Shown: positions 9,712-20,470 of the stretch, piece after piece
How positions within the stretch are numbered: position 1 is the first letter of the stretch
Layout: each line of letters starts with the position of its first letter
NCBI GenBank assembly: GCA_947069175.1
Contig: CAMTDV010000017.1
Coordinates: 46,013,137-46,077,136 of the forward strand
Direction: 5' to 3'
DNA: 64,000 nucleotides
Source of the DNA: Scalesia atractyloides
Lineage: Eukaryota; Streptophyta; Magnoliopsida; Asterales; Asteraceae
Notes under the pieces: generated by a model
Told to the model about the DNA's origin: nothing
Database searches by the model: none
Seen by the model: only the letters and a program-made list of their open reading frames with translations
Made by a program: the position numbers and the translations under genes

Positions 9712-11166
9712 TTCAAAAGATAACAAGTTTGGGAGCTTGTGCCACTGCCAAAAGATGTAAGTCCAGTTGCCACAAAGTGGGTCTTCAAAAATAAAACTGA
9801 TGAAAGGGGTATTGTTGTCAAAAACAAAGCAAGGCTCGTGGTTCAAGGCTATAGACAGGAAGAAGGTATAGACTATGATGAGACCTTTTCTCCTGTAGCA
9901 AGGTTGGAAGCTATTCGCCTCTTCTTAGCTTTTGCTGCTAACCACAACATAAAGGTGTTTCAAATGGATATAAAGAGTGCACTTTTGTATGGAAAAATCA
10001 AAGAAGAGGTGTATATCTGTCAACCTCCAGGTTTTGAAGATGCATTCCATCCTGATCATGTCTACAAGCTCAACAAAGCATTGTATGGCTGGAAACAAGC
10101 ACCAAGAGCCTGGTATGAAACTCTATCAACTTTTCTCTTATCCATAGGGTTTACTAGAGGTAAAATAGATAAAACCCTATTTTTAAAATGGAAAGGAAAA
10201 GAATTGATGCTTGTCCAAATTTATGTGGATGACATTATTTTTGGATCCACAAGCACTGCTATGTGTGAAGAGTTTTGAAAACTCATGGCAGTAGAGTTTG
10301 AGATGAGTGCAATGGGTGAGCTCCAATGTTTTCTTGGTCTCCAAGTTAAACAATTGCACAATGGTACATTTATCCATCAAAACAAGTATGTGAAAGAACT
10401 GCTTAAAAAGTTTGATATGGATGATTGTAAACCATGTAGCGCACCCATGGCAATCTCCTAGCTAGTCACCATTGATGGTAAAGATGACCTTGTTGATCAA
10501 ACTCTTTATAGAATCATGATTGGGTCTTTATTGTAACTAACTGCATCAAGGCCAGACATCATGTTTGCAACATGTGTTTGTGCCAGATCACAGGCATTAC
10601 CAAGAAAGTCTGATCTTATTGCTGTAAAAAGGATATTCAAATACATAAAAGGTGCTCCCACACTTGGTATCTGGTATCCAGCTAATGGAAATATTGAGCT
10701 TTCAGGTTTTTCAGATAGTGACTTTGCTGGGTGCAAAACTACAAGGAAGTCCACATCAGGAGGATGTCAATTCCTAGGTGATTGTCTAGTGTCTTGGCAA
10801 AGCAAAAAGCAGGTTACAATTTCAACATCCACTGCTGAGGCAGAGTATATTACTGCTGCTAGCTACACTACTCAACTCTTGTGGCTTCAAAACCAATTGT
10901 TGGATTTTGGTGTAACTGCACTAAAGACTCCACTCAAATTAGACAGTCAAGCTGCTGAAAACATCACTAAAAATCCAGTTTCTCATTCAACTATAAAGCA
11001 CATTGACATCAGACATCACTTTGTGAGAGATTGCAATGAAAAAAGTTTGATTTCTTTGCATCATGTCCATACTTCAGATCAATGGGCAGATGTTTTAACC
11101 AAGGCATTGGATACATCTACCTTTGAAAAATTGATCTTAATAATTGGAATGCTAAACATGGATTAA
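9712..11166 (+). pseudogene. Element B reverse transcriptase and RNase H
   Basis: One frame runs from QVWELVPLPKDV to the end at 11,164-11,166. Copia RT blocks are present in order: KTDERGIVVKNKARLVVQGY, FSPVARLEAIRLFLAFAA, QMDIKSALLYGKI (family: SAFLNG), LNKALYGWKQAPRAW and the catalytic YVDD. RNase H gives SDSDFAGCKTTRKSTSGG, STAEAEYI and KHIDIRHHFVRD with its catalytic acids. Beyond 9,721 three stops interrupt it: TGA 10,276-10,278, TAG 10,459-10,461 and TAA 10,534-10,536. The first fits deamination of an arginine CGA. Apart from the stops it is well preserved. Confidence 0.92.
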
Positions 11167-11280
11167 AAACAAGGCTTCTTGTAAATTCATGCTTACATAG
11201 CATCAAAATGTTTTCAGAAAATCAAAAACTCATCCTTAAAATAGTTAAAATTGAATTTTTCAATAAATCTTTAAAAGGCT

Positions 11281-13758
11281 GGGTCTGCTTCTTTATTCAT
11301 TGCTAGCCCATCAGCAAATGAAGAGGCTACATCCCTTGGGTTACATGTAACACTTGGTGATAGTTCAACACAAGCAGCCACTACAATTGCTGAACTCCCA
11401 AGTTCTCAGTTGGACAGCGGTTTCATTACTAAGACTTGGTTGAAGGCAACCACTGTTGAGGCAACAACTGTTACCTCTATTGTGAGAAGTCCCTAGTACC
11501 AAGACAAATGGGCATCTATGTTTGAAGTTGTTCCTAAAACCATTGCTCATGATGATATAGGTATAACTACCACTACTGGTAGGAGTTCAGATGATCCTAT
11601 TAAATTAGGTGATAAGCTAAAATATCAGGATTTGACGGAGAGAGTGACAAGGATAGAAAGTTCTGTTGATGAAATCAAAAGTTTACTAGAAGCAGATGAT
11701 AGCTACCAAAAGTCAACCCTCTGTTCTATCCACTGCTCATCTCAAAGAAGCTCTTAACCCTCTGCTTCAACATCAAAAACATTATTTGGATCTACAACAC
11801 AAGCATCATACGAATGATGTTAGAAACATGTTTGAATCAAGGTATCAAGACACTACAGCAGACATTAAAGCCATCAAAGCACATCTACTCACAACCACTG
11901 GCCATGCACCTCCAACGTTATATTTGTTACAACAGATGAAGCCAAAAAGGGGGAGAAACCTTTGGGTCCAAAGAAGTTAATGATAGATGATGATAAGGTC
12001 AGACCTACCTTGAATATTCCAAAGCCTGATGGTTCAAAGAAGATAGATTTAACTGATGATATTGTGGCCAAGGCAAGGGCCAGTCAGAAGACGACAGTGA
12101 TTGAGGAGAGCAGAGTGTTGGTTGAGCAAAAGATTGAACAGCAAAAAGAAAAAGGAGAGGTTGGTACTTCATTAAAAAGGATACCTGCTAGAAAAGCTAG
12201 GCAACCAACATCCACACCTCCTAAAACTAAGCCTATAACCAATCCAACCATTAAAACCTTTGCCTCTCAAAAACCTATCACATCTTCCAAATCACAACCC
12301 ACATCCACACAAGCAGATGTGTACAGCACCTGTTTTGTCAACATCTGTTGATACAGCAGAGGTTGCAACAAATGCAACTCATCCACTGCCATGATCACAT
12401 TACCCACATCAACTTAACCATTATCCACACTACCAAAAATCCCACAACCACCATCACCCACTCTAAGGTTTAAAAGGAGGAAAATCACAAAAGTGATAAA
12501 TGATGATGAGATCTCTGCACCTCTTCCATTATCATCAACACCAATGATCTCCACTTCAGTGATTACAACATCTACAAGTCTTCAAGTTACTCCAGCATCA
12601 AAGTTATATCCTCTTGATTTACCAACAGTCAGGGAAGATATCCTAAGTTTCTTTTCACAGGATGACCATGACAAAAGAACAATCATATCCCTTGATGGCT
12701 ATCCAAGACCAGCAAATGTTGATGCTTACCTGGAACTGAAAAGGAAGCAAGCAGAGGATATTGCCAAAAGAGAATCAGCTGGTAAAGATGATAGAGAAAT
12801 ACAGATTGTCATGTCCTTTCAACTTAGCAAAGTCACCATTTTACAAAACTTTGTCAAGAACCTGAGCAACCAGATTTCAGAAAGGGAAAATAAGCTGGTC
12901 AAAAGTGAGCTCATTGAGTACATCATGGAAAACAAGAAGTATAGGGCAACAAGGCCACAGTTCAGGCATTGGAGCTTGGCTGAGCTAAGAGAAGAAATCA
13001 GCAGAATACAAGAAATGTCAAAAGATCCTCTTAAAAGGCCAACTCCTCCCAACTGGGATTTATACAAGAAAGATATGGCTGAAAGTGCCTTGAAGTTAAA
13101 GAGAATGAAGCAAGAACTGATTCAGAATCATTATGGTTCCAAAAACCAAGTGATGAGATGGGGTGAGGTGAGGGTGATAGACACTTACAAAAGTTTGGAA
13201 GAGAGGAGGAAAAAGGATCCATCCATGCCTCCTAAGCCTAACTATTCAAAGGAAGATGCTATCCTCAGAGCTCAACTCTCCAAAAATTCCAGCTCAACAT
13301 CTGCTCATTCCACACTTACCCTGTTACACAGAAAAAGTCAAGAGGGTATGTCTGAAAAGACTGATAAAGAGTTTGAGGATACATTTATCAAAGAAGGCAT
13401 ACAGAACATGATTGATTATCCAACAGATGATAGAAGTGCCAAGCTAGCCAAAGATCTATCACAAAAAGCTCCTGCTCAAACCTCAGCAATAAAAGCTCCT
13501 TCAAGAAAACCATCAGATCCAAAAATTCTAAAATGGAAGGTTGACAAAGACACCCATGAATTGACACTGCTCAAGTCTGATGGTGCAGCCACTAAACTAT
13601 CCATGGAAGCTGCTTATGAGCTTGCAGTAGAAGACTTCAAAGAACTACTATGTTTAGAGCTTGAGAAGGATGCTGATGACATGGAATCTCTTAACTTTGA
13701 ACATCAATTCAAAGGTCAAATTAGAGAATTCCTTATGAGGAATAAAGACCAAGAATAA
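11281..13758 (+). pseudogene. Element B extra ORF behind pol (function unknown), N-terminally deleted
   Basis: I do not recognise a known domain. The stretch is on the pol strand, about 115 bases after RNase H, and ends 34 bases before the LTR. It begins within a block LFIASPSANEEATSLG that lies deep inside the homologous ORF of element D, so roughly the first 330 residues are missing. Parts seen: a short coiled coil (DLTERVTRIESSVDEIKSLL), a K/S/T/P-rich disordered stretch, then a 421-residue open frame (12,493-13,758) with YPRPANVDAYLELK, NHYGSKNQVMRWGEVRV and a conserved end from SDPKILKWKV to KDQE. No signal peptide or clear membrane segment is visible. Frame breaks occur near 11,495, 11,740, 11,930 and 12,340-12,490. 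Homologues lie in elements C and D. Confidence 0.75.
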
Positions 13759-13780
13759 AGTGTTTTTGGCATCATCTGTT

Positions 13781-13792
13781 CCAGGGGGAGAT
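13781..13792 (+). other. Polypurine tract of element B
   Basis: CCAGGGGGAGAT directly precedes the TGTTGGG that opens the 3' LTR. The mirrored sequence ATCTCCCCCTGG is found next to the LTR of element C, at the same relative place. Confidence 0.85.
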
Positions 13793-14423
13793 TGTTGGGA
13801 TTGAACCCAATGAAAGGAACATATGATACAAAGCCAAATAACACTATCCGAGCTTTGGTTTAAGTATAAGAGGTTACAACCTCTGATGTACATACACTGC
13901 TTTCCCTAAAGACTGCTCATCCTATCATCTGCCTTCACAAAGCTTCAAAGGTCTGCAAGAGTTACAAATGTCAGAGGATAGAGATCAGAGTTTAGTCATT
14001 AGCTTAGTTAAATCAATGTAACAGTGCTAAGCACTAATAGTTAGTATTAGCAGTGTTTTTAGTTAGTTACAATTGGTTTCCTGTCACTATCAACCTTGAC
14101 GTCATCAAAGATGCTCAGTGGTTAGATAGTTAGTATAAATAGGTAACTTCTGTAACAGTTTAAACTTGTCTATTAAAAGATCAACTTTCGTATATCATCT
14201 TCTCTGCATTTTCTTATTATCAAACTGTAATTGCAAAGGCTGAGTGGGAGTTTGTGAATCACATGCAAGTTAATAAACTTAAAAGCATGGTGATGATGAA
14301 AACAAACGACCATTGCTTGTAGTAAAAGTTTTCCATCTTATTCCACTGCAAATCTCTTTTAATTCAATCATTTTCCATTTTTTGAAACAAAAACTACAAG
14401 TAATTCAAACTCAGATCCTAACA
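13793..14423 (+). repeat. 3' LTR of copia element B (631 bp)
   Basis: It opens TGTTGGGATTGAACCC and closes AACTCAGATCCTAACA, giving TGTT/AACA inverted ends. The minus-strand LTRs at 25,069-25,647 and 29,200-29,795 are related along their length, including both ends, which fixes the boundaries. It carries a TGACGTCA palindrome and a TATA box (separate entry). Confidence 0.92.
14097..14143 (+). promoter_or_regulatory. U3 promoter of element B: TGACGTCA and TATAAATAGG
   Basis: TGACGTCA (14,097-14,104), a palindromic bZIP/TGA-type ACGT site, lies 30 bases before TATAAATAGG (14,134-14,143). The same pair at a similar distance stands in the LTR of element D, so it is a conserved promoter module. 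Confidence 0.7.
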
Positions 14424-15719
14424 CCCGTAGTCATCATTCTTCAAATAAGTTCCTAAGTCTTTAATGTTCTCTTGATCTTTATTTCTTGAATAACTTTATC
14501 ATCCATGCTCCCCCTTACTTTAAGCTTTCTGTTATCTTCAATCAACATGTTTATCTAGCTCCTCCTCAAATGATGTTCCGAATCTCTAAGATTTGACGAT
14601 TAAGAACAATCACACGTATCCACACACAAATAGTTTCTTAATCTCGTTGGTCCGGTTAATATTGAATTTTTAATATTGAATGCAGAAATGTAAACATACT
14701 AAAATGTAATATTTACAATTTGTATTTTTGTGAGAAAACGTGTTAGAGGATCATATCAGGTTTTGAGACATATCACAAGTACCGTTGACCTTTTAATGAC
14801 TTTAAGTTTTAAACTTGTTTACCTAGATTGTCGATATATTTGTCCACTTAAACTTTAACACATTTCTCAATTGTTCCAAGATATGTTAGTTAGAATTTTG
14901 AAACTTGACTTAACTGCGGTTCCCACTTCTTGAATATACTCCCGTATCAAGATTCCCTAGATTTCATCTTACAGGTGAATATAGCATAATTGATATATGT
15001 ATCTGGGTTGTGCAAGACCTTGAGAGCTCAGGTTAGTACTACCGTACATACAAAGAGATGAAGGCTCGACTTTGAGGTGTGTTCCAATTAAGGAATCTTT
15101 TAATCATTGCAGTTGATTAGATCTTTCGATACTTTTCAAGTTTTCATGCAGTTTGGGGGTTTATTGCAAAAGTATTATAGAAGTTCTAGGCTATTGCTTC
15201 CGCAAAATCAGAAGAACTTGAATAATACCCCAGATATCAACTATCTATAAAGACCTCGTATCTCAGAATCAGACAAGCTCTCAAACGAAATTTCGGAGTA
15301 CTAAGTCCATATATCCAAGATGTGTAATCCACAAGTTTAAGCAGTTGTAAAATTTAGTTTATATCCCGGAAACAATTTACTGAACGTGTAAAGCCTATCG
15401 ACACATCCATAGTAAGACTTGTTTATAAGTATTTAAACTTTACAAATATTTAGCGTACTGTGATAGTCCACTGATGTACTATCATTTCCTTTTTGCGCAC
15501 AAGTAATCTCATTTTTCATTTTTTCAATGTTTTTGATATTTTAAGATTTCTATCGTTTTTGGCCTTTTCAATCATTTTATCTATCTAAAATGATTTCGAA
15601 ACGATGTTTTTCAATTTTACAAGAATTTTTTACAATTTTAAAAATTTTTTCTCCCTCTAAAATTGAAAACATCTTATTAAAATCGAAAATAAAAATGTTC
15701 CATTTTAACCATTAAACGA
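14424..15719 (-). other. Non-coding 3' part of copia derivative G
   Basis: About 1.3 kb without usable coding frames on either strand. On the minus strand it follows the gag of G and ends in a purine-rich AAGTAAGGGGGAGCATGG (14,503-14,520), like a polypurine tract, shortly before the point where element B is inserted. I see no pol motif in it. I infer it is the untranslated 3' part of G. Confidence 0.5.
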
Positions 15720-17690
15720 ATTTTTACGAATGTGAACGCGAGACTACCTTTTTGTTTGTGTGGAATATCACTCATGTCTCTTGTCTCTGTACGAACAACC
15801 ACTGCTTCTGAAATGACCTTTGGCTTGAAGCTTGGTTATCCTGCACATTCAAACCAACTTTAATCAGTTTTGAATTGGGACCCAATCCATTCTGGATTTA
15901 GGTTTACCAAAATCATTAACATTTGAACTAAACAAACATTCACACTCTTTTTTATATTCAAACAGCTTGATAGAAACTTTATTTGAAAATTTTACTTTCT
16001 TTGATTTTTAACTGTTTGAATTATCAACTTTTTCTCCACTGCTCTCTCTTTTGTCCTCAGATTTGTATCTGATGAATTCGTTTTACTTGATTGTGAGTAA
16101 AATGATTCATTAGAACTTTTATCTGATTTTTTAGACGTATCCGAGGACAAAATATTTTCCAAATACTCTCTAACTTTTTTCCTCTTTTCTCTCAATCTGT
16201 CTTTTTGCCCTTCTGATAACTTGACTTTTTGTTCTTTGGACTTCTCTATAGTTTTCTCATTTTTCTTCTATGTTTTCTTCTCCTCTGGTCTTTTCTCCCC
16301 CTGAAATTTAACTAATCTTCTTTTCAGATTAGTCGGACAATCCCTGGAAATATGACCTTTGATTTGACATTTATAGCATCTTATCGTATCAAATCTCTTT
16401 TTTAGGCAGTTAACAGCAATGTGTCCACCAAATCCACAGATGTAACACACTCTGTTATCGTACCAATCTCTCCATTCAGACCAAACACTAAATCAGCACA
16501 TTGATTTGACATGTAGTAGTCTTCTTTCCTGCTTCTTCAATAAATTGATTTTACTTTGAAGCACTGTGGTCCGACCTGCACCACTTATTCTCAAATTTTT
16601 GTGAGTTTTTATAATGATTGGATGACCATACCGATGAGCTTTTATTTTTGTTTTGTAAATTTATAGAATTTTGTTTTTCATGTTGTTTTTGTTCTTCATT
16701 CTGCTTAGAAGGATTTTGCGATGAGCATTCACCTTATTCAGCAAATTGTAGAACAGTTTCTTGAAATTTTTCTTTTAGTTTCAAAAATATTTTTTATCCT
16801 TTTTATCATTTTCATCATCGGTATTATCATCACAATCCCCAATTATGATATCGTCATAATTTGTGACATTGTCACTTATTGGAATTTTCTTTTTATTATC
16901 ACTGATCGGTTTTGGATATATATGTTCTAACTTTAATGAGGAGGTCACAAAACCTTCCAATAATGTTTCTGAATTAACAACTTTATTTTTAACAGTCTCA
17001 ACTCCTTTTTCAAGCTGAGCAATTTCTCAATATGAGAATTTATTGCTTTTTGATTTTCTATATTTAATTTTTCAAAAACAATATTTTCATTTTTAAACAT
17101 TTTTATTTCATTTTGAAAATTTATTACCGTTTGTAACTTTTCATTCTCTAAAATTTTTATTTTGTTTTCAAAATTCTTTTCATTTTCTTTTAACTTTTTA
17201 TTTTCTAATGTCAGACTCTCAATCTTACTCAAGAGTTTTGCATTATCTGTCTGATAACTGTGTACATCATAGACCGGGCAGACTGGTTTAGAACTTGAAG
17301 ACTCATTTGTGGATATACTTGAAACCAGAGCTTCATAGTTCTTAACCACTACACTCTCTTGAAACTTATTCTTCAGAGATGTCCATAATTCTTTCGCAGT
17401 CTTGTATTCTGGTAAAAGTATCAGGATGTCTTCCTTAACTGATTGCTGGATAAGATTTATTATTTTATTTTCAGCAAAATAATCATCTTTCTGTTGAGTA
17501 GAATGTTTGCACTTCTCCAGAATTTTCTGATTCTCATCTCTAGGAACGACATAACCTGTCTCAATCGTGACCTAATTGAAGAAATGCATAGCTTGGACCC
17601 AGCTCTCAAATTTTGCTTTCCAAACTTCATACTCGTTCATACTCATCAACTTTGGCGGTTTCACAGACCCCATTTCGTTTTCCAAACTAA
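15720..17690 (-). pseudogene. Element G gag (copia, two CCHC knuckles)
   Basis: On the minus strand the gag starts near 17,690 with SVKPPKLMSMNEYEVWKAKF, close to the homologous start in F. LIQQSVKEDILILLPEYKT is the UBN2-type capsid part. A stop lies at 17,572-17,574. A K/E/N-rich coiled coil follows (17,349-16,945), then two adjacent knuckles, CYICGFGGHIAVNC and CYKCQIKGHISRDC (16,450-16,330), a basic S/K-rich tail (16,195-15,992) and a block SRMDWVP near 15,880 that in copia gags comes shortly before the protease. The protease itself is absent. The ATG is not certain: a stop stands next to the expected start. Confidence 0.82.
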
Positions 17691-17904
17691 TCTGTCATTC
17701 AAAACACTTGAAAAATGATTAGCAAACAGACAATTTTTAGAAAAAGTTACATTTTTAATCGACAATATTAACGTATCGGTTTGCTAAAAACGTCTAAAAT
17801 TTTTCAGAAAACTGTTTTTACCAAATTAGAGCTTTAAACTCGTCTCGTCAATACGAATCTAACGATATATAATGTCCGAGACGTTTTTTTTAGAAACCCT
17901 TAGA

Positions 17905-18149
17905 CAAGTTCGGGCGAACTTGTAGGAATTTCAAGAAGCTTTACAAGTTCGGGCGAACTTGTAATATTTTTCAACGATATTTAATCAAGTTCGGGCGAAC
18001 TTGATGAAATTTGTTTCTAAAATAAGCAAGTTCGAGCGAACTTACCAAAAAATCTTGAAAAATCAATCAAGTTCGGGCGAACTTGATGAAAAATTGTGAA
18101 TTTTTCAGTCAGGTTCGAGCGAACTTGATGTCAAGTTCGAGCGAACATG
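17905..18149 (-). repeat. Array of seven palindromes CAAGTTCGGGCGAACTTG in leader of G
   Basis: Copies start at 17,905, 17,944, 17,986, 18,027, 18,068, 18,110 and 18,132. Spacing is 39-42 bp except the last pair (22 bp). Each is an 8-bp inverted pair CAAGTTCG/CGAACTTG around GG or GA; arms are conserved while the A/T-rich spacers differ. It lies between the primer-binding site and gag, so each copy would form a small hairpin in the element RNA. Confidence 0.93.
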
Positions 18150-18361
18150 TGTTTTCAAACATGGTTTTTTCAAATTTTCGACATGAATTCGTTTGTTTTA
18201 AGCTCTGATCTTTTCAAGGGTTTTACTATTATGGATTTTACGTATTATACTTGAAAATCAGTCCATTTTGTCCGTGAATTGTCTAAGAAAAGTTAAAAAT
18301 AGTAGAAATGAGTAGAAGATTAGATGTTCTATGTCCAATGTCTTCAAATTAGGCCAATCCT

Positions 18362-18373
18362 GCTCTGGTACCA
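18362..18373 (-). other. Primer-binding site of element G
   Basis: The minus strand reads TGGTACCAGAGC, one base off the initiator-tRNA-Met complement TGGTATCAGAGC. It lies two bases inside the LTR end, as usual for copia elements. Confidence 0.85.
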
Positions 18374-18375
18374 CT

Positions 18376-18790
18376 TGTAGGTCCGCTGTACGGATCGTTC
18401 GAGCACTAATCTGACAAACCTAAGGTAAACGTGCGGAATCCGTGTTCTTAGGCGACATTGGATACACTCATTTGTTTCTATTTAATCACCATTTCATTAA
18501 TATTCCACATTACAGATCCTGGAAACACTTGAACAGAGCTTCGCCTCTGTCGTTACAAAATCTCTGAAAGTTACAAATGAAATCACAAACTACCTAGTTA
18601 TAGGTAATCAAGTTCGCTGGTGGGGCAGCAAGTTTGGGCGAACTTGCATAGACAAGTTCGGCCTAACTTGTCTTCAACACTACAATCTCAAGCGAACTTG
18701 ACCCTATATATACATAAACTTCGTCATTTCACTCCTAAATACAGACTCGATATTATATGATGACGTAGGCAACATACATATGCATCAACA
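18376..18790 (-). repeat. 5' LTR of element G (415 bp)
   Basis: On the minus strand it opens TGTTGATGCATATG and closes next to the primer-binding site. The LTR of F (23,586-23,954) is related. It contains two full palindromes of the leader type (18,629-18,646 and 18,653-18,670) and a half-site near 18,691. Sequence right of 18,790 continues the integrase of F, which fixes that boundary. Confidence 0.85.
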
Positions 18791-19197
18791 AAGACAACCC
18801 ATGAAAACCTTGAATAATCATCGGTGACGACAAGACAATAAAGATCTCCAGATATACTTTTCACATTCACTGGACCGAAGAGATCCATATGCAGTCTTTC
18901 GAGCGGTAGCTTGATGGAGTTAAGAATCTTTCTTGGATGTGACTTTTTAATCTGCTTTCCTTTCTTGCATTCCAAACAATTATCAGTCATGTGAAAGCTT
19001 CTAAGATTCACCCCTTCAACTAAATCATTGTGAACCAAGTGATTCATCTTTCTGAGGTGTATATGACCCATCTTTCTGTGCCAAAGAATTGATTCCTTCT
19101 CTTTGGCCTTTGTTATGAAACATTGAGCCAACTTCGAAGTAGTAGTAGCAATACTCATATCTAGCACATAAAGATCATTCTCGCGGGGAGTGCGCAT
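18791..19197 (-). pseudogene. Element F integrase N-terminus, truncated by insertion of G
   Basis: On the minus strand: WHRKMGHIHLRKMNHL and CLECKKGKQIKKSH (HHCC part), then LERLHMDLFGPVNVKS with the first catalytic D, and VVTDDYSRFSWVVF. At this point the reading enters the LTR of G (TGTTGATGCATATG), giving a false tail DAYVCC. The second D and the E of the triad are missing here. Confidence 0.9.
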
Positions 19198-19490
19198 GAG
19201 AATCCACTCTTCTGGAATTTAAAACCCGGTTTAATAATCATGCACTCCTTGTCGTTGAAATGAGTGGTAAACTGCTTATCACAAATCTGATAAATACTGA
19301 GAAGATTGTTCTCCAGCTCGGCGATATAGTTAACCTTATCAAACGACACCACACCATTTGATAACTTTCCCTCTGCAACGATTCTACCTCCTTGATTACC
19401 CGCGAATCCCACGTACCCTCCATTGATTGCTTTAATATCGAAGGGTAAGGCACGCATCCCCATCATGTGACGTGAAGCTCAGCTATCCAT
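19161..19490 (-). pseudogene. Element F protease, stop in the active site
   Basis: The signature reads D-S-stop-A-S-R-H-M on the minus strand: the glycine codon of DSG is TGA (19,479-19,481), one base from GGA. Downstream are GYVGFAGNQGGRIVAEGKLS and VNYIAELENNLLSIYQICD, normal copia protease blocks. A frame change near 19,200 separates it from the integrase. Confidence 0.85.
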
Positions 19491-19499
19491 AATCCACTT

Positions 19500-20450
19500 T
19501 GACAAGATGGATCTTGGGAGCCCCTGCACATGCAAAAGAAACTATTTAAAGAAGGAAACCCAAGCCTTTCCGGTCTTGGGTGGAATCGGGATGTCATAAG
19601 TAGGAACTTGCAAATCAAGATTCGGTAACTTCTGATCAGTCTTTATGTCACTGACATTTTCATTCTTGACTGATGCAGTAGTTGTCTTTGCACCTTCAGA
19701 TGATGATGATGTTTTCTTTGCAACCCATGCTTAAGATTTCATTCGAGCTGTCTTGACGTAAAACTTTGAATCTTTGTTTTCATTTGATTTGGAAGTTTAA
19801 CCCTTTCCAAAAGTTGATTTCTCAATTTTAGATTCACTTTTAGGTTTCACTTTGATGTTAGATTCATTATTTCGTTTTAAGATATTGGCTTTACGATCTC
19901 TGGGTGCTTAAGTTTCTCATCATCTGAAGTTTTCTTTCTTCGTTGATACATATGCTTTGATTTTGGACACTGGCGTGCAATGTGACCAACTTCATTGCAT
20001 TTGAAGCAAGTCCGAGTATCAGCAGAATGTCCACTTGTGGGTTTTACTCCACTTGTGGGTTTAGCCTTATCACAAAGTTCTTTTTCCTTCTTAAACTCAT
20101 CATTCGATTACATTCCAATCGAATTCTCTTTCTGAACCATGTTAGTCCCAAACACAAATTTCATGTTTTTATTCTTATATTTGTGAAATTGTGACTTTTG
20201 ATTCTTTTTCGGTTCGTCTTCTACTTCTAAACCCAAACCCGCTTCCTGTTCTCAGGAAAGTCACCACCATTCCTTCGATAGTTGTTATAACTTTTCTTGG
20301 GTTTTGAATAAAACTTTTTCTATTCTTCTCTAGATTATCTGACGACACTTCAACAAGTTTGAATAGTTTATCAATCTGATATTCTTTCACATTCCGAATC
20401 GGAAAACTATCGTCAAAATATAGTCTATCAGAGTCCTTAACTTTGTACAT
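19500..20450 (-). pseudogene. Element F gag C-terminus with second zinc knuckle
   Basis: The minus strand encodes CFKCNEVGHIARQC at 20,008-19,967, a clear CCHC knuckle, followed by a basic K/S-rich stretch up to the protease. Upstream (20,450-20,175) is DRLYFDDSFPIRNVKEYQID, a block also known from Sirevirus gags. Several stops and frame changes split the region. Confidence 0.78.
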
Positions 20451-20470
20451 TACAACGTTAGGATCATCAC

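Larger units (their letters stand above)
5420..14423 (+). mobile_element. Ty1/copia element B (Sirevirus-like), 5' end outside window
   Basis: Gag with zinc knuckles, protease, integrase, RT and RNase H follow in the copia order. Behind them come an extra ORF, a polypurine tract and a 631-bp 3' LTR. A long gag, a long ORF behind pol and a purine-rich GGGGGAGA tract are features known from Sireviruses (SIRE/Maximus lineage). Its 5' LTR and gag start lie left of element A, outside the window. The sequence after its LTR continues as element G. Several stops and frameshifts show it is dead. Confidence 0.9.
14424..18790 (-). mobile_element. Copia derivative G with gag but no visible pol, interrupted by element B
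   Basis: On the minus strand: 5' LTR (18,376-18,790), primer-binding site, leader with seven palindromes, gag with two zinc knuckles, then non-coding sequence to a purine tract at about 14,510. Neither integrase nor RT can be found. G interrupts the integrase of element F at 18,790. Its 3' LTR is not in the window, since element B occupies the left flank. It is either a gag-only non-autonomous element or an internally deleted one. Confidence 0.72.

Noticed and set aside
11281..13758. Envelope-like protein in element B
   Set aside because: Position behind pol would suit it, but I see no signal peptide, membrane helix or cysteine pattern, so I call it an ORF of unknown function.
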